From a bacterium (GTDB lineage: Bacteria > Actinomycetota > Acidimicrobiia > Acidimicrobiales > Bin134): a stretch of DNA of 64,000 nucleotides. Below are positions 1 to 9,644 of the stretch, in pieces. The translations under genes were made by a program, and so were the position numbers. The notes beneath the pieces were generated by a model that worked only from the letters and a program-made list of their open reading frames with translations, did not search any database and was not told the DNA's origin. Where the stretch lies: the NCBI GenBank assembly GCA_026705465.1, contig JAPPAP010000003.1, forward strand, positions 1-64,000. The letters are read 5' to 3'. Within the stretch, counting starts at the first letter, position 1. Every line of letters begins with the position of its first letter.

Positions 1-129
1 GAGCCCCGAGCGCGAGCAAGGACCTGCGACGACCAGCAGCACTCCCGCCGCCGGAGCCATATTCGCTATAAACCTACTGGTCAGCGGCTTGTAATGTAGT
101 AGGTATTATAATTAAGGTGACAAATACGG

Positions 130-1290
130 CTACTTGGTGAGGAAATCGGCCCAATCCTGCATCAGCTGAATGCGCTTCTCGAATAGGTCGGTTCTCAGGT
201 AGGCCCGCTCCACCTTGGTGCCGACGGTGTGGCCCAGCGCCATCTCGGCGATCTCCCACGGGTAGTCGGTGGACTCCGCCGCCCAGCTTCTGAACGAGCT
301 CCGCAGCCCGTGGGGAACCATGCCGGCGCCCATCTCCCTCAGCAGCTTCGACAGGGTGCTGTCGTTTTGCGGCCGCCCGGTGAGGGAGGGGAAGATCAGG
401 CCGCTGTTGTCGATGATCACCTCGGCCTCGTCCAGCACCTTCATCGTCGCATCAGCCAGCGGCACTCGGTGTTCGGCCAGGGTTTTGGTGCGGTGGGCCG
501 GGATAGTCCACACCCGGGCTTTCCGGTTGATCTCATCCCACGTCGCGTACCGGACCTCTCCCGATCGGCACGCCGTGAGCGCCAGGAACTCGAATGCCAG
601 CTTGGTGCCCTGCCAGGCCCCCGATGCGTGGACAGCGGCAATCACATCGGCCACCTTTTCGGCGGGGATGGCCCGGTGGTGGGTCCCGCCGTTCTGCCTC
701 GGGAGGGCCGCGGCGAGCGCGTCGCCCGCCGGGTTGTCGTTTCGGTAACCCTGGGCGATGGCCCACTTCATCACCGCGTTGATGCGCCGTCGTTGCTTTC
801 TGGCGATCTCCGGCAGAGTGAGCCAGATGGGTTCCAGCACGCCGAGAACGTCTCCGGGGGTGATCCGGTCCACCTTCTTGCCGGCCAGGGGGGCGGCGTG
901 GCGGGCGAGCTGGGTGCGCCACGCCTCGGCGGTGCGGCTCCCCTCCTTCCAACCGGCTGAGTGCATGGAAACGACCTGCTCGACGGCTTCGGCGAAAGTG
1001 GGGATGCCGGCGCCGCGCCGGGGATCGCCTCCCTTGCGCACAAGGCGGTGATTGTCCAGCGCCACCTCGCGGGCCTCGGTGTGGGATACGAGCCATGTGG
1101 GCCCCAGCCCGACGTGGGTGGGTTTGCCGTTGATGACGAGCCGCTGCACCCACGATTTGGTCACGCCCCCGCCCTTGGCCTCCCGCACCCGCAGGATCAG
1201 CCCATGGGAGCCGTGGCCTCCGTCGCCGTAGGCTCCCGGCTCCTCCACCGTGGCCACGAACTTTGCCGTGAGCCTTTGTATCGCTGCCAT
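130..1290 (-). CDS. Tyrosine recombinase / phage-type integrase
   Basis: This is a 386-residue site-specific recombinase of the phage integrase family. The N-terminal ~90 residues look like the DUF4102-type arm-binding domain, followed by a core-binding helical domain and the catalytic domain. Visible catalytic elements are the first Arg in 'TACRSGEVR', the 'HGLRSSFR' box (His-x-x-Arg) and 'LGHTVGTKVERAYLRT', which supplies the second His and the nucleophilic Tyr. The ATG at 1288-1290 is preceded by GGGGAGG, a good ribosome site. Length and domain order match complete P4-like integrases, so it is probably intact. It would catalyse integration and excision of an island. AT-rich DNA lies on both sides (about 61-125 and 1410-1560), but I could not identify att sites. 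The next gene, a giant repeat protein, may be cargo. Confidence 0.9.
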   Translation of the reverse strand: MAAIQRLTAKFVATVEEPGAYGDGGHGSHGLILRVREAKGGGVTKSWVQRLVINGKPTHVGLGPTWLVSHTEAREVALDNHRLVRKGGDPRRGAGIPTFAEAVEQVVSMHSAGWKEGSRTAEAWRTQLARHAAPLAGKKVDRITPGDVLGVLEPIWLTLPEIARKQRRRINAVMKWAIAQGYRNDNPAGDALAAALPRQNGGTHHRAIPAEKVADVIAAVHASGAWQGTKLAFEFLALTACRSGEVRYATWDEINRKARVWTIPAHRTKTLAEHRVPLADATMKVLDEAEVIIDNSGLIFPSLTGRPQNDSTLSKLLREMGAGMVPHGLRSSFRSWAAESTDYPWEIAEMALGHTVGTKVERAYLRTDLFEKRIQLMQDWADFLTK

Positions 1291-1581
1291 GCTGCCTCCC
1301 CAGTGTTAGAGGTTTTGTTACTGAGGGGAGAATCTTCATGGACAACTCTCTGTCTGTCCACCGCCGTCGAGGTCGCTTGGTTCGGGTCGTTTTCGTTGGT
1401 CCTGGGTTGGGTAAGAGCAGTATGTCGATGATATGAAAGTGTTATATGTAATGTGTAATGACGGCTAAAGACTTTCCCACCGACGCCCCCACTGCTAGAT
1501 GACATAATACGGACTATAATTAAAATAATTGTAATTTAGTTAACTTGGCGTTAAAGCCCTTGATTGGTATCAAATTGCGCC

Positions 1582-4500
1582 ATGAGGCGTGTTTTGGGTT
1601 TTGTGGTGGTGTTGCTCACCCTTGTCGGAGGCTTAGCCCTGGCAGCAGATGCAAGACCGGCAGATCTTGCCGATGTGCCTGTTGTGGAGGGCATGGAACC
1701 GCTAGGGCCGACGGGGTCGGGGGTGGCGAGGAGCAACGACTTGCCAACTGCTCCCGATGGCACCAGAACTGCGTCGGGGCAATCACAACAAGTATGCGCC
1801 TATTACACCGAAGCGCCGCATGTTGAGCTGGGTCGGGTAAACCGAGTCAACAACAGCTGCCCGACGGACAGCACCGCGCCGGCAACACCGCACTTCAACA
1901 CCGCGTCTGAATGCGATTTTGGAGGAGATTGGGTCTATACCGGCAACGACGGTGTTGGCTGGTGGTATGTGTCGGTGTGCGAGCCGGGAGTTCCGATCAT
2001 GCCGAGCTCTCCATGTACGGTCACGAAGTACACGCTGAAGGTGGATTGGAATCGGGCGGTTTTCGAAGACCGATATCGGGTGTCGAGCGACAGCGGTGCG
2101 ACGTGGGTCAACAAGGCGGCGGGCATTACCAAGAGCCATAGGACCCATACCTTCACCGGTCTCTCTCCGAATAAGGGCTACCACCTTCGGATACAGGCTG
2201 GACGCACATTTGACCGGTACACCAACTGGGGTCCATCCGCAGCGCTGATTTGCACAACCTTGGCTGAACCTGCGCCGACGGGGCTCTACTGCTCGAGCGT
2301 GACGTCCAAAGCACTGACGCTGAACTGGAGCGCAGTTTCGTACACGAGGGATTCCTACACTTCGAGCAACCAGCTCGCGGACGGTACCGGGACTCAGACT
2401 CGAAAAGACGGGATCAGCGGCACGTCTGCCACGTACACGGGGTTGACGCCCAACACCCGATACTGGGCGAGCGTGCTCGCCGTCGTCGATGGCAACCCGC
2501 AGCACTTCACCGGCATCAACTGCACCACCCAGTTGGCTCCGCCGGGGAGTCCAACGTGCTCGAACCAGACGGCGTCGTCGATCCGGCTGAGCTGGAATTT
2601 GGTGTCCGGTGCCACGAGATATCAGGTATCGAGCAACGGCGGCACCTCTTGGGTGGATGCAACCAACTCGACTAGTCGGTTTCACAATTTCACGGGATTG
2701 GACGAGGGCACGTCCTACACGTTCCTGGTGCGGGCTGTCAGCACCTCCAACATCGGAGAGAAAGTGAGTGTGTCGGAGTCGTGTTTGACGCTGCTCTCGG
2801 CGCCGACGGGCTTTGAGTGCTCCGCGGTGACGGCGTCGTCGATCACTGTTGGGTGGGACGCATTGACCAAAGCGACGATGTATCGGGTGTCCGACGACGG
2901 CAGCGAGGCCGATAAGCCTGGTTACACCGACTGGGTGTACCGGAACACAGCCCAGACGTCGTATGAGTTCACCGGGTTGGACGCCAACACCACCTATCAC
3001 CTCAGGGCCCAAGCCCAAAACGCCTCGGGCTGGAGTACCAGCGCAGAGCTGTCGTGTACCACCAAGCTGGCCCCGCCGGGGAATCCGACGTGCTCAAACG
3101 AAACGGCATCGTCGATCAAGCTGAGCTGGAGTTCGGTATCTGGCGCCGCTGATTATGAGGTGTCCGATGACGCGTCGACTGTGTCTGATGCCGATGCCGA
3201 CTGGGTGGATGCGACGGGCACGTCGCATGTGTTCACCGGGTTGGACGCGGGCACCACCTACAACCTGAGGGCGCGGGCAACCAGCAGCTCCAACACCGGT
3301 GAGAGCACATCGGTCTCGTGCTTGACGCGGCCACCGCCACCGTCGAGTTTGACGTGCTCGAACGAGACTGCCTCGTCAGCGACCATGGGCTGGAACACGG
3401 TGTCCGGCGCCATTGGCTATGAGGTGTCCGATGACGCGTCGACTGTGTCTGATGCCGATGCCGACTGGGTGGATGCGACGGGCACGTCGCATGTGTTCAC
3501 CGGGTTGGACGCGGGCACCACCTACAACCTGAGGGCGCGGGCAACCAGCAGCTCCAACACCGGTGAGAGCACATCGGTCTCGTGCTTGACGCGGCCACCG
3601 CCACCGTCGAGTTTGACGTGCTCGAACGAGACTGCCTCGTCAGCGACCATGGGCTGGAACACGGTGTCCGGCGCCATTGGCTATGAGGTGTCCGATGACG
3701 CGTCGACTGTGTCTGATGCCGATGCGACATGGGACTCGGCCGACAACGCGTCTGAACGGCATCACACATTCACCGGCTTGGATGCCAACACCAGCTACAA
3801 CCTCAGGGTGCGGGCCCAGAACGCCTCGGGCTGGGGTGCCAGCGCAGCGCTGTCGTGTACCACCAAGCTGGCCCCGCCGGCGAACCTGGTGTGCTCGGAC
3901 GAGACGGCGATGTCGGTCACGCTGGGTTGGGATGCGGTGGATGGGGCCACGCGCTATCAGGTGTCGTCGGATGGCGGCACCACGTGGGTGGCTGCGTCGG
4001 GCACATCGCACGAGTTCACGGGGTTGACGGTGAGCAAGTCCTATGAGTTGCAGGTGCAGAGTGGTGATGCCGACAGCTGGGATAGCACCTCTACCAAGAC
4101 TTGTACGACATCGCCGCTGCCAGGGCCGGCGAACCTGGTGTGCTCGGACGAGACGGCAATGTCGGTCACCCTGGGTTGGGATGCGGTGGATGGGGCCACC
4201 CGCTATCAGGTGTCGTCGGATGGCGGCACCACCTGGGTGGCTGCGTCGGGCACATCGCACGAGTTCTCGGGGTTGACGGTGAGCAAGTCCTATGAGTTGC
4301 AAGTGCAGGCTGGTGATGCCGATAGCTGGGACGGCACCTCATCCAAGTCCTGTTCCACGTTGCCGCTGCCTGCCCCGGCGAAGCTGGTGTGCTCGAACGA
4401 GACAACCACCTCCATCACCCTTGGTTGGGATGCGGTGGACGGGGCCACTCGCTATCAGGTGTCGTCGGATGGCGGCACCACTTGGGTGGCTGCGTCGGGC

Positions 4501-7500
4501 ACATCGCATGTGTTCAACGGGCTGTCGTCGAACATGTCGTTCGAGTTGCGGGTGCAGGCTGGTGATGCCGACAGCTGGGACGGCACCTCATCCGAGTCCT
4601 GTATGACATCGCCGCTGCCTCCTCCGGCGAAGCTGGTGTGCTCGAACGAGACACCCACCTCCATCACCCTGGGTTGGGATGCGGTGGACGGTGCCACCCG
4701 CTATCAGGTGTCGTCGGATGGCGGCACCACGTGGGTGGCTGCGACGGGCGCGTCGCATGTGTTCAACGGTTTGATCCCGAACGTGGACCATGTGCTGGTG
4801 GTGCAGGCTGGTGATGCCGACAGCTGGGACGGCAAGGCGTCCACGACATGCTCGACGGAGGCGGGCCAGTGCATGGCGGTGTCTTCGGGGAGCATCACGA
4901 TTAGCTGGGAGACCAAAGACGGGGTGTTTCAGTGGTTCGCGGCCCGGGCGACCGGTGGGGGCCAGTTCACTGACACCCAGACGCTCGACGGCAGTGTTTT
5001 GACCGCTACCTTCACCGGATTGCAGGCGGAGACGACCTACACGTTCTACCTGTGGTGGAAGGCGTCCAGTGACGACGACTGGACCAGGATCAGCCCCGAC
5101 ATCACGTGCCGGACGCGGGCTTTGTCGGGTCCGTCGAATTTGATGTGTACGGCGATGACCACCTCGATCACCCTCACATGGAATGCGGTGACCGGTGCCA
5201 CCCGCTATCAGGTTTCCAAAGACGACGGCAAAAGTTGGACGGATGCCGCGGGCACGTCCCACGAGTTCACCGATTTAACGTCGAATATGGCAATCGACGT
5301 TGTGGTGCAGGCTGGTGATGCCGATAGCTGGGACGGCAAGTCTTCCGCGCAGTGCTCCACGACCGGTTTACCGGGGCCGTCCAAACTTGTGTGCTCGAAC
5401 CAAACGGCGACGTCGATCACGTTGTCGTGGGATGCGGTGACCGGGGCCACCCGCTATCAGATTTCCCGCGATGGGGCACCGTGGTCGCCCGCGTCGGGCA
5501 CGTCCCACGAGTTCACCGGCTTGACGGTGAGCACGTCGTATGAGTTGGCGGTGCAGACTGGCGACGCCGATAGCTGGGACGGCAAGTCGTCCGTCACGTG
5601 CTCTACATCGCCCCTGCCCGCTACGTCCAAGCTGGTGTGTTCGAACATGACGGTGTCGTCGATCGAATTGGGTTGGGAGCTGGTGGACGGGGCCACCCGC
5701 TATCAGGTTTCCCGCGACGGCGAGGCGACATGGGCAGGCGCTACGGGCTCGTCGCATGTGTTCACCGGTTTGATCCCCAACGTGAACTATGACCTGGTGG
5801 TGCAGGCTGGCGATGCCGACAGCTGGGACGGCAAGGCGTCGGTCGAGTGCTTGACGTTGGTCGGGCCATGTACGGCAGTGTCGTCGGGGAGCATCACGAT
5901 CAGCTGGGACGCCGATAGCGGCGTGTATCAGTGGTTCGCAGCTCGGTTGACCGGCGGGGAGACCTACACCGGCGGTCAGACCCTGGCGGCCAATGTGCTG
6001 TCTACGACGTTCACGGGGTTGGATGCTGGGACGACCTATAAGTTCCGGTTGTGGTCGAAGACGTCGAGCACCGCTGATTGGGTACAGATCAGCCCCGACA
6101 TCACATGCCGGACGCGGGTCTTGCCGGCACCGTCGAATTTGGTGTGTACGGCGACGGAGACATCGATCACATTGGGATGGGATGCGGTGGCTGGCGCCAC
6201 TTCTTATCGGGTATCGCGAGACGGGGCACCGTGGTCGCCCGCGTCGGGCACCTCCCACGAGTTCGCCGGTCTGACGGTGAGTACGTCCCATGAGCTGCGA
6301 GTGCAGGCCGGCGACGCCAGCAACAGATGGGGCACCGCCGCTGAAGCCACGTGCTCTACGTCGCCGTTGCCGGGTCCTTCGAATCTGGTGTGCTCGAATC
6401 AGACGGCTTCGTCGGTGACGTTGTCATGGGATCCGGTTGCGGGCGCATCCACCTATCGGGTGCGGGTGAACGGACAGCCGTGGTGGCCGGAGTCGTTGTC
6501 GTCGCATGTGTTCCCGTATCTGACGGTGAGCACGTCGTATTTCCTCGAGGTGCAGACCGGCGATGATGACGGGAGCTGGGACGGCAAGTCGTCCAAGACG
6601 TGTGAGACGTCGCCGCTGCCTGCTCCCGCGAATCTGGTGTGCTCGAACCAGACGGCCACGTCGATCACTCTTGGGTGGGACTCAGTGACCGGCGCGACGC
6701 GCTATCAGGTGTCCAAGGACGGCGGGACGACCTGGGTGGCTGCCACCGGCACCTCCCACGAGTTCACTGGGCTGATGTCAGAGACATCGTTCGATCTGCG
6801 GGTACAGGCCGGCGATGCCGATAGCTGGGACGGCCAGGCATCCATCTCCTGCTCGACGGAGGCGGGCCAGTGCTCGGCCACTACCGGCTCCATCACCATC
6901 AAATGGGAGACCATCTCAGGCGTCCACCAATGGTTTGCGGCCCGGGCTACCACCGGGAGTGCCTACACCGATGGCCGCACGCTGGCGGCCGACGTGCTGA
7001 CCACCACGTTCACCGGGTTGAGTACCGAGACCTCCTACACCTTCTATCTGTGGTGGAAGGCCTCCAGCGACGCCGACTGGACCAGGATCAGCCCCGATAT
7101 CGAGTGCACGACTTCTGCCCCGGCGACGCTGCCCCCTCCGGCGAATCTGACATGTACTGCCAAGGCCACCTCGATCACCCTGGGATGGGATGCAGTGACC
7201 GGAGCGACGCGCTATCAGGTGTCCAAGGACAGCGGGACGACCTGGGTGGCTGCCACCGGCACCTCCCACGAGTTCACTGGGCTGGCCTCAGACTCCTCGT
7301 TCGCCCTGAAAGTGCAGGCCGGCGACGCAGACAGCTGGGACGGACAGGCCTCCAAGGCTTGCTCGACCAGCAAATTGCCCGCCCCCGCCAATTTGGCATG
7401 CACCGTAACCTCGACCTCGATCACCCTTACATGGGATGCAGTCACCGGAGCTACCACATACCGGGTGAGAAAAGACGGAGAACCGTGGTGGTCTGAGTCG

Positions 7501-7620
7501 CAGACCTCCCATGAGTTCTCCAGCCTCACCTCCAACACGCAATACGAACTAGAAGTCCAAGCGGGCGACGGCAAGTGGGGGAACATCGCCACCAAGAACT
7601 GCACAACTGCCACCACATAG
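1582..7620 (+). CDS. Giant secreted fibronectin type III repeat protein
   Basis: About 2012 residues. The N-terminus has a signal peptide (MRR, then a hydrophobic stretch ending near 'LALAADA'). After ~120 residues come about 22 tandem modules of ~85 residues with the FN3 pattern (Trp in 'W(D/N)AV', Tyr in 'RYQVS', 'FTGL', 'Y.L.VQAGDADSWDG'). Almost every module begins with a Cys ('LVCSNQT') and ends with another ('SCST'), suggesting one disulfide per module. Three modules (near 4870-5120, 5870-6110 and 6870-7110) form a variant with 'QWFAAR' and 'F.LW.K'. There is no catalytic domain, sorting signal or C-terminal membrane anchor; the chain ends just after the last module. A role in adhesion or surface or extracellular binding is inferred. 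I chose ATG 1582 because the signal peptide begins there; an in-frame TTG lies at 1564. Two modules are exact DNA copies (3157-3684). Confidence 0.85.
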   Translation: MRRVLGFVVVLLTLVGGLALAADARPADLADVPVVEGMEPLGPTGSGVARSNDLPTAPDGTRTASGQSQQVCAYYTEAPHVELGRVNRVNNSCPTDSTAPATPHFNTASECDFGGDWVYTGNDGVGWWYVSVCEPGVPIMPSSPCTVTKYTLKVDWNRAVFEDRYRVSSDSGATWVNKAAGITKSHRTHTFTGLSPNKGYHLRIQAGRTFDRYTNWGPSAALICTTLAEPAPTGLYCSSVTSKALTLNWSAVSYTRDSYTSSNQLADGTGTQTRKDGISGTSATYTGLTPNTRYWASVLAVVDGNPQHFTGINCTTQLAPPGSPTCSNQTASSIRLSWNLVSGATRYQVSSNGGTSWVDATNSTSRFHNFTGLDEGTSYTFLVRAVSTSNIGEKVSVSESCLTLLSAPTGFECSAVTASSITVGWDALTKATMYRVSDDGSEADKPGYTDWVYRNTAQTSYEFTGLDANTTYHLRAQAQNASGWSTSAELSCTTKLAPPGNPTCSNETASSIKLSWSSVSGAADYEVSDDASTVSDADADWVDATGTSHVFTGLDAGTTYNLRARATSSSNTGESTSVSCLTRPPPPSSLTCSNETASSATMGWNTVSGAIGYEVSDDASTVSDADADWVDATGTSHVFTGLDAGTTYNLRARATSSSNTGESTSVSCLTRPPPPSSLTCSNETASSATMGWNTVSGAIGYEVSDDASTVSDADATWDSADNASERHHTFTGLDANTSYNLRVRAQNASGWGASAALSCTTKLAPPANLVCSDETAMSVTLGWDAVDGATRYQVSSDGGTTWVAASGTSHEFTGLTVSKSYELQVQSGDADSWDSTSTKTCTTSPLPGPANLVCSDETAMSVTLGWDAVDGATRYQVSSDGGTTWVAASGTSHEFSGLTVSKSYELQVQAGDADSWDGTSSKSCSTLPLPAPAKLVCSNETTTSITLGWDAVDGATRYQVSSDGGTTWVAASGTSHVFNGLSSNMSFELRVQAGDADSWDGTSSESCMTSPLPPPAKLVCSNETPTSITLGWDAVDGATRYQVSSDGGTTWVAATGASHVFNGLIPNVDHVLVVQAGDADSWDGKASTTCSTEAGQCMAVSSGSITISWETKDGVFQWFAARATGGGQFTDTQTLDGSVLTATFTGLQAETTYTFYLWWKASSDDDWTRISPDITCRTRALSGPSNLMCTAMTTSITLTWNAVTGATRYQVSKDDGKSWTDAAGTSHEFTDLTSNMAIDVVVQAGDADSWDGKSSAQCSTTGLPGPSKLVCSNQTATSITLSWDAVTGATRYQISRDGAPWSPASGTSHEFTGLTVSTSYELAVQTGDADSWDGKSSVTCSTSPLPATSKLVCSNMTVSSIELGWELVDGATRYQVSRDGEATWAGATGSSHVFTGLIPNVNYDLVVQAGDADSWDGKASVECLTLVGPCTAVSSGSITISWDADSGVYQWFAARLTGGETYTGGQTLAANVLSTTFTGLDAGTTYKFRLWSKTSSTADWVQISPDITCRTRVLPAPSNLVCTATETSITLGWDAVAGATSYRVSRDGAPWSPASGTSHEFAGLTVSTSHELRVQAGDASNRWGTAAEATCSTSPLPGPSNLVCSNQTASSVTLSWDPVAGASTYRVRVNGQPWWPESLSSHVFPYLTVSTSYFLEVQTGDDDGSWDGKSSKTCETSPLPAPANLVCSNQTATSITLGWDSVTGATRYQVSKDGGTTWVAATGTSHEFTGLMSETSFDLRVQAGDADSWDGQASISCSTEAGQCSATTGSITIKWETISGVHQWFAARATTGSAYTDGRTLAADVLTTTFTGLSTETSYTFYLWWKASSDADWTRISPDIECTTSAPATLPPPANLTCTAKATSITLGWDAVTGATRYQVSKDSGTTWVAATGTSHEFTGLASDSSFALKVQAGDADSWDGQASKACSTSKLPAPANLACTVTSTSITLTWDAVTGATTYRVRKDGEPWWSESQTSHEFSSLTSNTQYELEVQAGDGKWGNIATKNCTTATT
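3157..3684 (+). repeat. Perfect 264-bp tandem duplication inside the FN3 gene
   Basis: The 264 bases at 3157-3420 recur without a visible difference at 3421-3684, and the first ~40 bases start a third copy before it diverges near 3725. The unit is exactly 88 codons, one FN3 module, so the reading frame is kept. Neighbouring modules differ at many silent sites, so this copy is recent. It was probably made by unequal crossing-over or replication slippage, or the region may be assembly-sensitive. Confidence 0.9.
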
Positions 7621-7655
7621 ACACCACCCCCAGCTGAGATGGCCTGTCGACGGGC

Positions 7656-9092
7656 TCAGGCGGTGCGGGCCATGTTGGCGAAGCGGGTGTGGTGCTTGAT
7701 GAAGGCCAGGCGGGTCTTGCCGGTGGGGCCGGTGCGGTGCTTGGCCACCATCACCTCGGCGGTGCCGGCGTCTTGGGTCTCGGGGTTGTAGATCTCGTCT
7801 CGGTACAAGAACATCACGATGTCGGCGTCTTGCTCGATCGAGCCCGACTCCCGCAGGTCGGCGAGGATGGGCCGCTTGTCTTGGCGCTGTTCCAGGTTGC
7901 GGGAGAGCTGGGAGAGCGCCACCACCGGGCATTGCAGCTCCCGGGCCAGGATCTTGAGGCCCCGGCTGATCTCCGACACCTCCACTTGGCGGTTCTCGGC
8001 CGTGTTGCGCCCGGTCATGAGCTGGAGATAGTCCACGATCACCATGCCCAGATCGCCGGTCTGGCTGCGCAGCCGGCGAGACTTGCCCCTGATCTCCATG
8101 ATGGTGACCGCCGGGTTGTCGTCCACCCAGATGGGGGCTTCCGATAGCCGGCCGATGGCGGTTGAGAGGTCGGCCCAGTCTTGGTCGGTGAGCTTGCCGG
8201 TGCGCACCCGGGTGGCGTCCACCCGGGCCTCTGCGCACAGGATCCGCTGGCTGATCTCGAGCTGGCTCATCTCCAGCGAGAAGATGAGCACCGGCTTGTT
8301 GGCTCGCATGGCCGCATGGGCCGCCATGCCCAGCGCGAAGCTGGTCTTGCCCACCGACGGCCGGGCACCGATCACCACCAAGGTGTTGGGCTGCAAGCCG
8401 CTGGTGATCTCGTCGAGGTCGTTGTAGCCGGTGGGGGTGCCGGTGACGATCTCGCCCTTCTCGTACAGCATCTCGATGCGCTCCAAGTTGGCCGGCAGCA
8501 GCTCGGAGATGCGGGCGGTGGAATCGCCCATGCGGTCGGCGGCCAGGCGGTACACCATGGCCTCGGCCGAGTCCACCGTCTTGACCACGTCGTCGGTGCC
8601 CTCGTAGCCCAGCTCGGAGATCTCCCCGCCCACCTCGATCAGCTTTCGGAGCGTGGCCGCCTCGTGCACGATGTTGGCGTACTTGGCCGCATTGGCCGAC
8701 GCCGGCGTGCCGGTTTGGAGCTTGACCAGCGCGGCGTTGCCGCCCACCTTTTCGGCCAGGCCCCGCCGATTGAGCTCGGCGGCCACCGTCACCGCATCGG
8801 CCGGTTCGCCCTGGGCGTACAGCGAGCACACCGCCTCGTACACATGGGCGTGGGCCGGACGGTAGAAGTGCTCGGGGCGGATCAGGTTCACCGCGTCGGC
8901 AATGGCGTCGCGGCTCAACAGCATCGCCCCCAACAGAGCTTCCTCGGCGTCGAGGTCGTGGGGAGGTACGCGTGCCAGACGCCTCGGGGGTGCCGAGGCC
9001 CAGTCGTTGTCGGGGGAAGTGAAGGTATCGCTCACCACTTGGCCCCGAAGACTATCGACGACCAGTGACAGTTCCTGGCTCCCCGACCGCAT
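7656..9092 (-). CDS. dnaB: Replicative DNA helicase DnaB
   Basis: Hexameric 5'-3' helicase that unwinds DNA at the replication fork and recruits primase. It has 478 residues from the ATG at 9092. The family's conserved part begins at 'PPHDLDAEEALLGAMLLS' (residue ~43), so the in-frame GTG codons at 9038 or 9035 (459-460 residues) are equally possible starts. The N-terminal primase-interacting domain is followed by the RecA-like domain with Walker A 'GARPSVGKTS' (~241-250), Walker B 'MVIVDYLQLM' and a C-terminal 'RFANM'. There is no intein. It is the last gene of the minus-strand rpsF-ssb-rpsR-rplI-dnaB cluster, about 100-160 bp beyond rplI, an order conserved in many bacteria. Confidence 0.96.
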   Translation of the reverse strand: MRSGSQELSLVVDSLRGQVVSDTFTSPDNDWASAPPRRLARVPPHDLDAEEALLGAMLLSRDAIADAVNLIRPEHFYRPAHAHVYEAVCSLYAQGEPADAVTVAAELNRRGLAEKVGGNAALVKLQTGTPASANAAKYANIVHEAATLRKLIEVGGEISELGYEGTDDVVKTVDSAEAMVYRLAADRMGDSTARISELLPANLERIEMLYEKGEIVTGTPTGYNDLDEITSGLQPNTLVVIGARPSVGKTSFALGMAAHAAMRANKPVLIFSLEMSQLEISQRILCAEARVDATRVRTGKLTDQDWADLSTAIGRLSEAPIWVDDNPAVTIMEIRGKSRRLRSQTGDLGMVIVDYLQLMTGRNTAENRQVEVSEISRGLKILARELQCPVVALSQLSRNLEQRQDKRPILADLRESGSIEQDADIVMFLYRDEIYNPETQDAGTAEVMVAKHRTGPTGKTRLAFIKHHTRFANMARTA

Positions 9093-9197
9093 TCCACGGT
9101 TGCTTACTCTGGCAAACGCGCGAGGTATATCGCTAGGGGAAAGCCTCTGGATTTCGTGGGATAACCTGGGGATTTACCGAGAACGGCATTTCCAGGC

Positions 9198-9644
9198 CTA
9201 TTCGGCGGCGACTACCTCGACGGTGATGGGAAATTCCACCTCGGGATGGGGCTTGGCGGTGACCGCGTGGCTGCCCAGCTCCTTGATCCCATCGGAGTCG
9301 ATGGCCTTGCGCTCCAGCATGATGTTGGCCTGCTCGGCCACCGCCCGCACGATGTCGGCCGGAGTGACCGAGCCGAAGAGCTTGCCCTCTTCCCCGGCCC
9401 GGGCCGCGATGTGGATGGGGGTGGACACCAGCCGGGAGGCCATCTCTTGGGCCTCGGCCAGCTCCTTGGCGTCTTTCAGCTCGCGGGCCTGGCGCATGCG
9501 CCCGGCCTGGCGCTCGGCTCCCGGCGACGACTTGAAGGCCTTGCCGGCCGGGATCAAGAAGTTGCGGGCGTAGCCGTCGGCCACCTCCACCACGTCGCCC
9601 TTCTTGCCCAAGGCGTCCACGTTGTCGCGAAGCACCACCTTCAT
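9198..9644 (-). CDS. rplI: 50S ribosomal protein L9
   Basis: L9 binds 23S rRNA near the base of the L1 stalk. The 148 residues match the family. The N-terminal domain begins '[19 protein letters not shown]' with the typical '[16 protein letters not shown]' loop, followed by the long connecting helix and the C-terminal domain ('[15 protein letters not shown]'). The start codon overlaps the stop of rpsR in an ATGA (9641-9644), implying translational coupling. Confidence 0.97.
   Translation of the reverse strand: MKVVLRDNVDALGKKGDVVEVADGYARNFLIPAGKAFKSSPGAERQAGRMRQARELKDAKELAEAQEMASRLVSTPIHIAARAGEEGKLFGSVTPADIVRAVAEQANIMLERKAIDSDGIKELGSHAVTAKPHPEVEFPITVEVVAAE

Noticed and set aside
1..60. A minus-strand ATG at 58-60 opening a frame to the window edge
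   Set aside because: Only 20 codons are visible, no ribosome site or family match; could be real but cannot be supported.
107..1523. Shared 9-mer TATAATTAA at 107-115 and 1515-1523 as att core repeats
   Set aside because: Short, AT-only match in AT-rich DNA; not convincing as attachment sites.
3157..3684. CRISPR-like array
   Set aside because: The repeat is a coding FN3 module of 264 bp without short spacers.
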